Below, in pieces: positions 35,343-42,259 of a DNA stretch of 64,000 nt. Numbering within the stretch: the stretch's first letter is position 1; the number at the start of each line of letters is the position of its first letter. The DNA lies in contig CAVPQU010000002.1 in assembly GCA_963707665.1 (NCBI GenBank), positions 273,772 to 337,771 of the forward strand, written 5' to 3'. This stretch comes from DATJCV01 sp963707665 (GTDB lineage: Bacteria > Pseudomonadota > Gammaproteobacteria > Burkholderiales > Burkholderiaceae_D). The position numbers and the translations under genes are program-made. A model generated the notes under the pieces. That model did no database searches. It was given only the letters and a program-made list of their open reading frames with translations, and was not told the DNA's origin.

Positions 35343-35406
35343 CATATACTCCATGTATGATACCGTTAAATACGGGCGCGTATGCTTAATTTTTTCAGCA
35401 TACTCC
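35343..35406 (-). repeat. Paired GGAGTATATG intergenic element, copy E2
   Basis: On the minus strand GGAGTATGCT starts at 35406, followed by GAAAAAATTAA, and GGAGTATATG starts at 35352; start-to-start 54 bp. Between them ATACG-CGCC-CGTAT with flanking TTAA/TTAA forms a neat hairpin. CATACAT just before the second unit can also pair with GTATATG, leaving GGA in the loop. It lies in the pth-rplY gap. Confidence 0.78.
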
Positions 35407-35554
35407 ATGTTTGTATCGTGAGATCAATGATGGGCGACATGGTGGTGAGCCGGGTCGCAAACAGCCGGCGGCATGGCATTGCCTCGTCGGCACCAAGATC
35501 GGCAACACGTTGCAACAGGGCAGTGCGGCAGAGCCATATTGTCCGGGAAATGAC

Positions 35555-35584
35555 AAAAGCCCGCTGGATTGACAGCGGGCTTTT
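35555..35584. terminator. Bidirectional terminator after rplY
   Basis: AAAAGCCCGCTG (35555-35566) and CAGCGGGCTTTT (35573-35584) form a perfect 12-bp stem with a 6-base loop. In the rplY direction the stem ends in TTTT. It lies about 42 bp after the rplY stop and separates rplY from pth. Confidence 0.9.
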
Positions 35585-35625
35585 GCTTTTCAGGCTCCAT
35601 TGCCGGCAGGCTGCCGGCGGCTGGA

Positions 35626-36279
35626 TTATTTCTTCTCGGCTGGTGCCGCTGGCGTTGCCGCGGCTGCTGCGGCAGCGGCTGCTGCGGCGGCGTCAGCATC
35701 GGCATCGGCCTTGCTGCCGCTCGGAATCGAGGCGGTGACCAGGGTCAGGTCGTCTTCGCCGGGACGGACCACGGCGCTCACGTTGGCCGGCAAGGTGATG
35801 TCGGACAGGCGGATCGACTGGCCGATTTCCAGCTTGGCCAGATCGACGCCGATAAATTCCGGCAAGTCTTTCGGCAGGCACGACACTTCGAGGTCGACCA
35901 CGGCATGGTTGACGATGCCGCCCGACAGCTTCACTGCCGGCGACACGTCGGCATTGGTGAAATGCAGCGGAACCTTGACCGTGATCTTCTGGCTGGCATC
36001 GATGCGCTGAAAATCCACGTGCAGCACCAATTGCTTGTGGGCGTGCATCTGGAAGTCGCGCAGCAGAACCTGTTCCGCCTTGCCATCTACTTCGAGTTCG
36101 AGAATCGACGAGTGGATCGCTTCCTTTTTCAGCGCATGGTACAGCGCGTTATGGTCAAGCGAAATCGAAACCGGTGCCGTCTTGCCGCCGTACACGATGC
36201 CTGGCGTCTGGCCTGCAATGCGCTGGCGGCGGCTCGCTCCGGACCCCAGCTCTTTGCGCGGAAATGCAACTATTTTCAT
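35626..36279 (-). CDS. rplY: 50S ribosomal protein L25/Ctc (217 aa)
   Basis: The long, two-domain CTC form: an N-terminal 5S-rRNA-binding L25 domain (MKIVAFPRKELGSGASRRQR, 'TPGIVYGG') and a C-terminal beta-rich domain (about residues 100-190). The C-terminus ends in an acidic/poly-Ala/Pro tail (ADADAD then about twelve alanines). A GGAGC site precedes ATG 36279. It follows prs across tandem terminator-like hairpins, and a stem in its leader (36298-36319) ends 18 bases before the start codon. Confidence 0.95.
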   Translation of the reverse strand: MKIVAFPRKELGSGASRRQRIAGQTPGIVYGGKTAPVSISLDHNALYHALKKEAIHSSILELEVDGKAEQVLLRDFQMHAHKQLVLHVDFQRIDASQKITVKVPLHFTNADVSPAVKLSGGIVNHAVVDLEVSCLPKDLPEFIGVDLAKLEIGQSIRLSDITLPANVSAVVRPGEDDLTLVTASIPSGSKADADADAAAAAAAAAAAATPAAPAEKK

Positions 36280-36297
36280 GGTAAAGCTCCATTGTGA

Positions 36298-36319
36298 GTA
36301 AGACCGGACTGCGTCTTAC
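36298..36319 (-). promoter_or_regulatory. Leader hairpin of rplY
   Basis: GTAAGAC and GTCTTAC form a perfect 7-bp stem with an 8-base loop in the rplY 5' leader, followed by the GGAGC ribosome-binding site. Its closeness to the start suggests a possible translational operator, for example for autogenous control by L25; this is inference from position. Confidence 0.4.
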
Positions 36320-36322
36320 GGT

Positions 36323-36348
36323 AAAAATCCCCCGCGACCAGGGGATTT
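36323..36348 (-). terminator. Second terminator-like hairpin between prs and rplY
   Basis: On the minus strand AAATCCCC and GGGGATTT form an 8-bp stem with an 8-base loop (36325-36348), followed by further T residues. It directly follows another terminator hairpin. Confidence 0.75.
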
Positions 36349-36349
36349 G

Positions 36350-36372
36350 AAAAACTGTCCTTTTGGGACAGT
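36350..36372 (-). terminator. Terminator after prs
   Basis: On the minus strand ACTGTCC and GGACAGT form a 7-bp stem with a 5-base loop (36354-36372) and run into TTTTT. With the neighbouring stem it makes a tandem attenuator or terminator between prs and rplY. Confidence 0.8.
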
Positions 36373-36385
36373 GTGATTCTTGTTT

Positions 36386-36413
36386 GAGCAGGGCGGTGGT
36401 GCTGGCCCTGCTC
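36386..36413 (-). other. Stable hairpin just after prs
   Basis: GAGCAGGGC and GCCCTGCTC form a perfect 9-bp GC-rich stem around a 10-base loop, 40 bp after the prs stop codon. It lacks a T-run; it may protect the 3' end of prs mRNA or act with the two terminators that follow. Confidence 0.6.
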
Positions 36414-36453
36414 GTTGTTTGTTTCTGAACAGTTGGAAACAGAGTAATTGGTG

Positions 36454-37404
36454 TTAATCCGCGAACAGCATCATCACCGAATCGCCCTTGCTGATGCGCT
36501 TGAAGGTTTCTGCCAGCAATCTGGCGCAGCTCAACTGGCGGATCTTGGTGCAGGCGGCAGCGGTAGCGGACAGCGGGATGGTGTCGGTGACCACCAGTTC
36601 GTCCAGCGGCGAGCCGGCGATGCGATCCACTGCCGGACCTGATAGAACCGGATGGGTGCAGTAGGCGATGACCTTCTTGGCGCCGCGTTCTTTCAATACT
36701 TCGGCGGCCTTGGTCAGCGTGCCGGCGGTATCGACCATGTCGTCCATGATCACGCAGTTGCGGCCTTCGACTTCGCCGATGATGTTCATCACTTCCGACA
36801 CGTTCGCTTTCGGCCGCCGCTTGTCGATGATCGCGAGGTCGCAATCGAGGCGCTTGGCCAGCGCGCGCGCGCGCACCACGCCGCCGACATCGGGCGACAC
36901 CACCAGCAAATCGTTGTAGTGCTTGACGACCAGATCGTCCAGCAGGATCGGCGAGGCATACACGTTGTCGACCGGGATGTCGAAGAAGCCCTGGATCTGA
37001 TCGGCGTGCAGGTCCATGATCATCACGCGGTCGACGCCGGCTTCCTGCAGCATGTTGGCCACCACCTTGGCTGAAATCGCGACCCGCGCCGAACGCGGCC
37101 GCCGATCCTGGCGCGCGTAGCCGAAATACGGAATGGCGGCGGTAATGCGGCCGGCCGAGGCGCGCTTCAGCGCATCGACCATCAGCATCAATTCCATCAG
37201 GTTGTCGTTGGTCGGCGCGCAGGTCGACTGCAGCACGAAGACGTCCTTGCCGCGCACGTTTTCATTGATTTCGACCATCACCTCGCCGTCCGAGAACTTG
37301 GACACGAGCGCCTTGCCGAGCGGGATGCCGAGATGCTTGACCACCCCTGCCGCCAGTCCCGGATTGGCATTACCGGTAAAAACCATCAGGTTTTCAATTG
37401 ACAT
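36454..37404 (-). CDS. prs: Ribose-phosphate pyrophosphokinase (316 aa)
   Basis: Makes PRPP from ribose 5-phosphate and ATP for nucleotide, His and Trp synthesis. Clear class I motifs: 'MVFTGNANPGLAAGVVKHLG', the flexible-loop region 'YFGYARQDRRPRSARVAISAK', 'DLHADQIQGFFDIPVDN' and the PRPP loop 'CVIMDDMVDTAGTLTKAA'. Full length. It is preceded by tRNA-Gln on the same strand, the standard Burkholderiales order, so the tRNA and prs may share a promoter. Confidence 0.97.
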   Translation of the reverse strand: MSIENLMVFTGNANPGLAAGVVKHLGIPLGKALVSKFSDGEVMVEINENVRGKDVFVLQSTCAPTNDNLMELMLMVDALKRASAGRITAAIPYFGYARQDRRPRSARVAISAKVVANMLQEAGVDRVMIMDLHADQIQGFFDIPVDNVYASPILLDDLVVKHYNDLLVVSPDVGGVVRARALAKRLDCDLAIIDKRRPKANVSEVMNIIGEVEGRNCVIMDDMVDTAGTLTKAAEVLKERGAKKVIAYCTHPVLSGPAVDRIAGSPLDELVVTDTIPLSATAAACTKIRQLSCARLLAETFKRISKGDSVMMLFAD

Positions 37405-37593
37405 GGTGAGTCCTAAGCGGGGTTGTTGATCGAGGCGAGAGTGGCAGGCAGGCGATGTGCGATACGATTTGTGTGTCTGCCGCCGGGCGGCCTGCCAACT
37501 TATGATGAGGTCGTGAGATTCGTTTGCCTGCTGCCGCCGAAATTCTGAAACCGGGGCGCGGCCGGGACACGATTGACTTGCACTTGCAAATAA

Positions 37594-37670
37594 TGGCAGG
37601 GGAAGAAGGATTCGAACCTTCGAATGCTGGAATCAAAATCCAGTGCCTTAACCAGCTTGGCGATTCCCCT
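37594..37670 (-). tRNA. tRNA-Gln (anticodon TTG)
   Basis: The 77-nt minus-strand sequence folds as a full cloverleaf: acceptor AGGGGAA with TTCCCCT, discriminator G, encoded CCA; a D-arm with AAGCTGGTTAAGGC; an anticodon stem CTGGA/TCCAG enclosing TTTTGAT with anticodon TTG; and a T-arm GAAGG-TTCGAAT-CCTTC. It lies between ispE and prs. Confidence 0.97.
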
Positions 37671-37765
37671 ACACAACCGGGTGTTTTTCGCAACTCGGCG
37701 CCGATGGCGCCAGATGCCGCGTCAAACCAATTCTGTGCTGCAAATTCTATGCTTCAATTCCAGTG

Positions 37766-38632
37766 CTACGTTTGCAGCAAATCAACAAGCGGATGTCGCT
37801 GTATTGCCTGCGCTTTCCATGCCTGCCAGCGGGATGGCACTTGCCTGAGTACCTGGTCTGCTTGCGACTCATCCGCGAACGGACAAAACACACACGCTCC
37901 AGACCCGGTCATTCTCGCATTTCCGTGCGCAGACAGCCATTGTATGGCATCGGCGACAACCGGGAAGCGCTGGCTGGCCACGACTTGCAGGTCGTTTTTC
38001 CCGAAACTTTCTGGGCTTCTGGAAAAGTCCGTTATTTTGACGGGTTTGGAATCCCTTGTCAATTCCGCGGCGCCAAATATTGTCGCGGTCGGAATCGCGA
38101 CGCCCGGTTCAATCACCACAAACCAGCGCGCCGGCGTTTCCAGCACCTGCAGCGCCTCGCCTACTCCCTCGGCGAAGGCGTTGCCGCCGCACAGGAAAAA
38201 CGGCACGTCGGCCCCCAGCTGCAGCCCGAGCGCCATCAATTCGGCACGCGAAAAATCGGTTTGCCAAAGGTGATTCAAGGCGATCAGCGTGGTTGCCGCA
38301 TCCGACGAGCCGCCGCCCAGGCCGCCGCCTTGCGGCAGGCGCTTGTCGAGCGCGATATTGGCGCCGGCAGCGGGCCGGCCGCGGGCGGCGGCGCTGGCCT
38401 GCAGCAGCCGTGCCGCCCGCACGCACAAATCGCTCTCTTCGGGTACGCCGGCCAGTGCCGTGGTGCGGTGAATCACGCCGTCAGCGCGCCGTTCGAAATG
38501 CAGCAGGTCGCCGTGGTCAAGCAGTTGAAATACCGTTTGCAGCAAGTGGTAGCCGTCGGCGCGACGGCCCACCACATGCAGGAAAAGGTTCAGTTTGGCC
38601 GGGGCAGGGCAGTCGTTCAGCACGGTTGGCAT
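37766..38632 (-). CDS. ispE: 4-diphosphocytidyl-2-C-methyl-D-erythritol kinase (288 aa)
   Basis: A GHMP kinase of the MEP isoprenoid pathway. The start 'CPAPAKLNLFLHVVGRRADGYH' and the ATP-binding loop 'RLPQGGGLGGGSSDAATTL' are diagnostic, as is the late 'NARMTGSGACVFCPF'. It phosphorylates the 2-hydroxyl of CDP-methylerythritol. It follows lolB by 20 bp on the same strand, an arrangement kept across Burkholderiales, and precedes tRNA-Gln and prs. Confidence 0.96.
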   Translation of the reverse strand: MPTVLNDCPAPAKLNLFLHVVGRRADGYHLLQTVFQLLDHGDLLHFERRADGVIHRTTALAGVPEESDLCVRAARLLQASAAARGRPAAGANIALDKRLPQGGGLGGGSSDAATTLIALNHLWQTDFSRAELMALGLQLGADVPFFLCGGNAFAEGVGEALQVLETPARWFVVIEPGVAIPTATIFGAAELTRDSKPVKITDFSRSPESFGKNDLQVVASQRFPVVADAIQWLSAHGNARMTGSGACVFCPFADESQADQVLRQVPSRWQAWKAQAIQRHPLVDLLQT

Positions 38633-38652
38633 GATGCGGGCGGGGTCCGGTA

Positions 38653-39231
38653 TCAGTGCCAGTTATCGATCACGATGCGGATCGCGACCGGGTCTGCGCC
38701 GTTGCCCCCGATCGCGCCGTTGCGCTCAAGGTCGATCCGCTTGGGTCGCACCGTTGCGTTGTCGCCGCCATCCGCCCAGTCGGAATATTGGATGCGCCAG
38801 CCATCGCTATGCACCATCGCACCGGGCGTGCGTCGCACCGCTTGGCGCTGGCCGTCGACGGTAGTCACGAAGCCCTGGAGCCAGTCGCGCAAGCCCGCTA
38901 CCGGTAACGGCCAGCCGAGCGACTGGCTGGCCAGTGCGTCGACATCGGCCGCTGTTCGCTGCGGTTGGTTGGCCTGGGTCAGGGTGGCGGCGGTCGGCGT
39001 GACTTCGATACGGGCGAGGGTCTGGCCCAGTGGCGACAACAGAATGAGTTCGGTACGCTGCGGCGCCTGGGTCCAGGTGAAACTGCCGTGTATTGCTTCA
39101 TCCCTGCCATTTTGCTGGTAGCGCACCGATAGGCGGCCACCGAGGTCGATGGTGTCGCGGTAGCTCGGCGCCGGCGCTGAACTACCGGCCAGCGGCGGCG
39201 GTGCCAGGCTGGCGCAGCCGGCCAGCAGCAA
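38653..39231 (-). CDS. lolB: Outer membrane lipoprotein insertion factor LolB (start uncertain)
   Basis: LolB accepts lipoproteins from LolA and places them in the outer membrane. The lipobox 'LLAGCASLAPP', 'GRLSVRYQQNGRDEAIHGSFTW' and the late 'GWRIQYSDW' support the call. The listed start (TTG 39231) leaves almost no signal peptide; the same frame upstream reads a good n-region (ATRRQLQRSAAALIALLL) but meets a stop before any ATG, while an ATGATG at about 39281-39286 is in another frame. Either a rare start codon is used or one base is wrong near 39250-39280. Confidence 0.8.
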   Translation of the reverse strand: MLLAGCASLAPPPLAGSSAPAPSYRDTIDLGGRLSVRYQQNGRDEAIHGSFTWTQAPQRTELILLSPLGQTLARIEVTPTAATLTQANQPQRTAADVDALASQSLGWPLPVAGLRDWLQGFVTTVDGQRQAVRRTPGAMVHSDGWRIQYSDWADGGDNATVRPKRIDLERNGAIGGNGADPVAIRIVIDNWH

Positions 39232-39325
39232 GGCGATCAGTGCAGCTGCGCTGCGCTGGAGCTGTCGGCGGGTGGCGGCGAGCGCAGGAATCGTCGATCA
39301 TCATGCTGGGGCAAAAAAATCATAG

Positions 39326-39397
39326 GGAGTATGGCTGAAAACAAGCTGATTTCGCGCACAATTCAGTCATAATAAAAAATACACGGCACAGTATATG
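39326..39397 (+). repeat. Paired GGAGTATATG intergenic element, copy F (62-bp class)
   Basis: GGAGTATGGC at 39326 followed by TGAAAAC, and ACAGTATATG starting at 39388; start-to-start 62 bp, the same as copy C. CTGA and TCAG between them can pair. It lies in the gap between the TPR lipoprotein gene and lolB. Confidence 0.65.
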
Positions 39398-39427
39398 GGA
39401 TGGGTGCTTTAACGTGCCGACGCGCAC

Positions 39428-41194
39428 TCATAGTTGTACTTGCAGCCGCGCGAGGGTGTTTTTCAGCGCGTCGTTTTGCGGGTCCTTGGTGCGGGCGTCA
39501 CGCCACAGTTTTTGGGCGGCGTCGCGCTGGCCCTTGACCCATAGCACTTCACCCAGATGGACGCCGATTTCGGCGTCCGGTTGCAGCGCATAGGCACGCT
39601 GCAGATATTTTTCCGCCTCCGGCAGTTTGCCGAGCCGGTACTGCACCCAGCCCATGCTGTCGAGAATGAATGGATCGTCCGGCGCCAGCTGCAGTGCCGT
39701 TTCGATCAGTTGCAGCGCTTCCGGCAGGCGCAGGTTGCGCTCCGCCAGCGAGTAGCCGAGGGCGTTGTAGGCGTGCTGGTTCTTCGGCGCCAGCTCGATG
39801 ATCTTGCGTAAGGCCTTTTCCATGACCTCGAGCTTGTCGAGTTTTTCGGCCAGCATCGCATAGTCGTACAGCAGGTCGGTGTTGTCGGGCGCGCGTTGCA
39901 CCGCGCTTTGCAGCAGCGCCAGCGCTTCCGGCACGCGCCCGGCGTCGCGCAGGATCTGGCCTTCAGCCAGCGTCACCTGGGTTTGTTCGCGCTCACCGTC
40001 GGTAGGGATTTCAGCCAGCATCTTGCGTGCTGCGTCGATCTGGCCGCGCGCCGCGACCAGTTGCGCGCTCCGTATCTGGGCGCTGAGATAGGCTGGTCCG
40101 GGTTCGATCTGGCCCAGCCATTTGAGAGCGGCGTCAGTGTCCTTGCGATCCTGTGCGAGCTGCGCCAGCAGTAGCAGCGCCTGGGTCGGGTCGCGCGCTT
40201 CATCCGGTTGCGCGGCCAGGATCTGGATATAGGACGTCAGGTAGCGCTCGGCGCCGCGATAATCGTCAAGCTGGGCGCTCAAGATGCCGAGCGCGAACAA
40301 GCTGGTCAAATCCTGCGGGTCGGTTTTCAGCAAGGTTTTGAATTCGCCGCGTGCCTGCTCGTACAGTTTCTGTTCGGTCAGCAGGCGGGCGTAGGCAATC
40401 CGTACTTCACGCGCTTTCGGGTAGCGTTGCAGGAAAGTGGCCAGGGCTTCGGTAGCCGCGGTCTTGTCAGGTGCTACCTGGGCCAGCGTCAAAACCGCCA
40501 ATTCGGAGTCCGGCTTGGCGCTGATTGCCAGTTGTGCCTCTTGCATTGCGCGTGCGCCATCGCCATTCGAAAAGGCGGCCTGGGCCAGGGCCAGATGCGC
40601 TTCGGGTAGTGCCAGGTACGGCGTCACCAGCGCCTCCAGCATTGAAAACGCGGCTGCCTTGTCCTTGGCGCTGGCCAGCGTTCGCTGGATTTGCAGCATG
40701 ACCGCGCCACGGGCTTTCGGACTGGCTTGCTGCAGTCGCTCGGCAAAAATCGGCTGCGCCTCTTCCGGGTCGTCGCTCAGGATGATGAAGCCCAGATAGT
40801 ATTGCCTTGCCTGCTCGGAATCGGGTGCCAGTTCGCGCCAGAGCCGGACCGCGGCCAGCGCCTCGGCCGCGCGCCGCGCACTCAACGCCACTTCCGAGGC
40901 GCGCTGTGCCAGGCGCGGGTCGCGCGTCTGCTGCGCCAGTCCGAGCAAAGTCACATAGGCGAATTGCCATTCACCGCGCTGGAAGCCGATTTCGGCGCTC
41001 AGCAGCTTGACCATGATGTCTTCGGTCAAGGCCACGTCGGGCAGCTTGGCCGCTGGTTTTTCCACCGTCTCGACAGCCGGGGCCGCGCTCAAGGCAGCCG
41101 TCTCCGGCACGGCCGCGCTACTTGCGGGGGGCTGTAACTGTGCGCAGGCCGGCAACAGAAGCGAGAGCGCTACAATGGCGAGGGCGTTTTTCAA
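39428..41194 (-). CDS. Tetratricopeptide repeat lipoprotein (588 aa)
   Basis: A signal peptide with a lipobox (LSLLLPAC) leads into a long array of TPR units covering most of the protein; the clearest are in the last 200 residues ('NALGYSLAERNLRLPEALQLIETALQLAPDDPFILDSMGWVQYRLGKLPEAEKYLQRAY'-like helical pairs). Such proteins usually act as periplasmic scaffolds. In this position, divergent from mutM and upstream of lolB, a TPR protein is conserved in Burkholderiales. Its partner is unknown. Confidence 0.85.
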   Translation of the reverse strand: MKNALAIVALSLLLPACAQLQPPASSAAVPETAALSAAPAVETVEKPAAKLPDVALTEDIMVKLLSAEIGFQRGEWQFAYVTLLGLAQQTRDPRLAQRASEVALSARRAAEALAAVRLWRELAPDSEQARQYYLGFIILSDDPEEAQPIFAERLQQASPKARGAVMLQIQRTLASAKDKAAAFSMLEALVTPYLALPEAHLALAQAAFSNGDGARAMQEAQLAISAKPDSELAVLTLAQVAPDKTAATEALATFLQRYPKAREVRIAYARLLTEQKLYEQARGEFKTLLKTDPQDLTSLFALGILSAQLDDYRGAERYLTSYIQILAAQPDEARDPTQALLLLAQLAQDRKDTDAALKWLGQIEPGPAYLSAQIRSAQLVAARGQIDAARKMLAEIPTDGEREQTQVTLAEGQILRDAGRVPEALALLQSAVQRAPDNTDLLYDYAMLAEKLDKLEVMEKALRKIIELAPKNQHAYNALGYSLAERNLRLPEALQLIETALQLAPDDPFILDSMGWVQYRLGKLPEAEKYLQRAYALQPDAEIGVHLGEVLWVKGQRDAAQKLWRDARTKDPQNDALKNTLARLQVQL

Positions 41195-41384
41195 GAGATG
41201 TCCCGACTATTCTGCAAACAGTAATTTTACGCTGAAGCCATCGTCCACCGCAGCTACGGTGATGGCCAAGCATGTCTGGCGATGGCGACTATTATGCATG
41301 CTGTCAGCCATCGTCGCGGCCCTGATCGCCTGTAGTTTGACGGCGCCGGTGGTTATCCGTTTCGTTCCATTTTCTGATTTTCCT

Positions 41385-42206
41385 ATGCCTGAATTGCCGG
41401 AAGTTGAAGTCACCCGTCGCGGTGTCGCGCCACACCTGCAAGGCCAAATCGTCAGCGCCGTAATTTTCCGTCACAGCGGGCTGCGCTGGCCGTTTCCGGC
41501 CGAACTGGAGCAAAGCTTGCGCGGACAGCCGATTCTTGGCACTGGGCGGCGCGGCAAATACCTCCTGATCGTGTTTTCCCACGGCACGCTGATCGTGCAC
41601 CTTGGCATGTCGGGGCGGCTGCGCATCCTGGCGGCTCAAACCCCGCCGCAGAAACATGATCATTTCGATCTGGTGGTTGGAGCGCAACTGATGCGCCTGA
41701 CCGACCCGCGCCGTTTTGGCGCGGTGCTGTGGCATCCGGCCGCAGACGGCCCGGTGGAAAATCATCCGCTGCTACGCGAACTGGGTGTCGAGCCGCTGGA
41801 CGACGGATTTTCGGCGCAATTGCTGTATCGCCAGACCCGCACGCGCAGCGCGCCAATCAAGCAAGTGTTGCTGGCAGGAGACATTGTGGTTGGCGTCGGC
41901 AATATTTACGCTTCCGAAAGCCTGTTTCGCGCAGGCATCCATCCGAAGACGCCAGCCCGGCGCATCAGCCTGCAACGCTATGTCAAACTGGAGCTGGCAA
42001 TCCGTGAAATTCTCGCCGCAGCGATCGAGCAGGGCGGCAGTTCGTTGCGTGACTTCATCGGCGCCGATGGACAATCCGGCTATTTTCAGCAAAGCTACTT
42101 CGTGTACGATCGGGTAGGCCAGGCGTGCCGGATATGTGGTGGTACGGTACGCCAGATCAAACAGGGACAGCGTTCGACATTTTACTGTGTACATTGCCAG
42201 ACCTGA
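41385..42206 (+). CDS. mutM: Formamidopyrimidine-DNA glycosylase MutM (273 aa)
   Basis: Removes 8-oxoguanine from DNA. The catalytic N-terminus is exact (MPELPEVEVTRRGV, Pro1 and Glu2 after Met removal), and the C-terminal zinc finger is complete (CRICGGTVRQIKQGQRSTFYC then HC). The Lys of 'HLGMSGRLRI' region and 'DPRRFGAVLW' are as expected. The frame extends upstream but ATG 41385 is the family start. The next gene, a dynamin-like GTPase, begins 53 bp after its stop and is followed by mutY. Confidence 0.97.
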   Translation: MPELPEVEVTRRGVAPHLQGQIVSAVIFRHSGLRWPFPAELEQSLRGQPILGTGRRGKYLLIVFSHGTLIVHLGMSGRLRILAAQTPPQKHDHFDLVVGAQLMRLTDPRRFGAVLWHPAADGPVENHPLLRELGVEPLDDGFSAQLLYRQTRTRSAPIKQVLLAGDIVVGVGNIYASESLFRAGIHPKTPARRISLQRYVKLELAIREILAAAIEQGGSSLRDFIGADGQSGYFQQSYFVYDRVGQACRICGGTVRQIKQGQRSTFYCVHCQT

Positions 42207-42259
42207 GGCGAGCAGAGCATCCGGTGCCCGGCAATAGCGGCAAGGCCAATGGGGATAAA

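Larger units (their letters stand above)
35134..35554. other. Gene-free stretch between pth and rplY
   Basis: About 420 bp with no credible gene. It is AT-rich in its centre (35200-35410) and holds two GGAGTAT-type elements in opposite orientations. The part nearest pth (35134-35200) should contain the pth promoter, but I cannot assign it with confidence. Confidence 0.5.
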
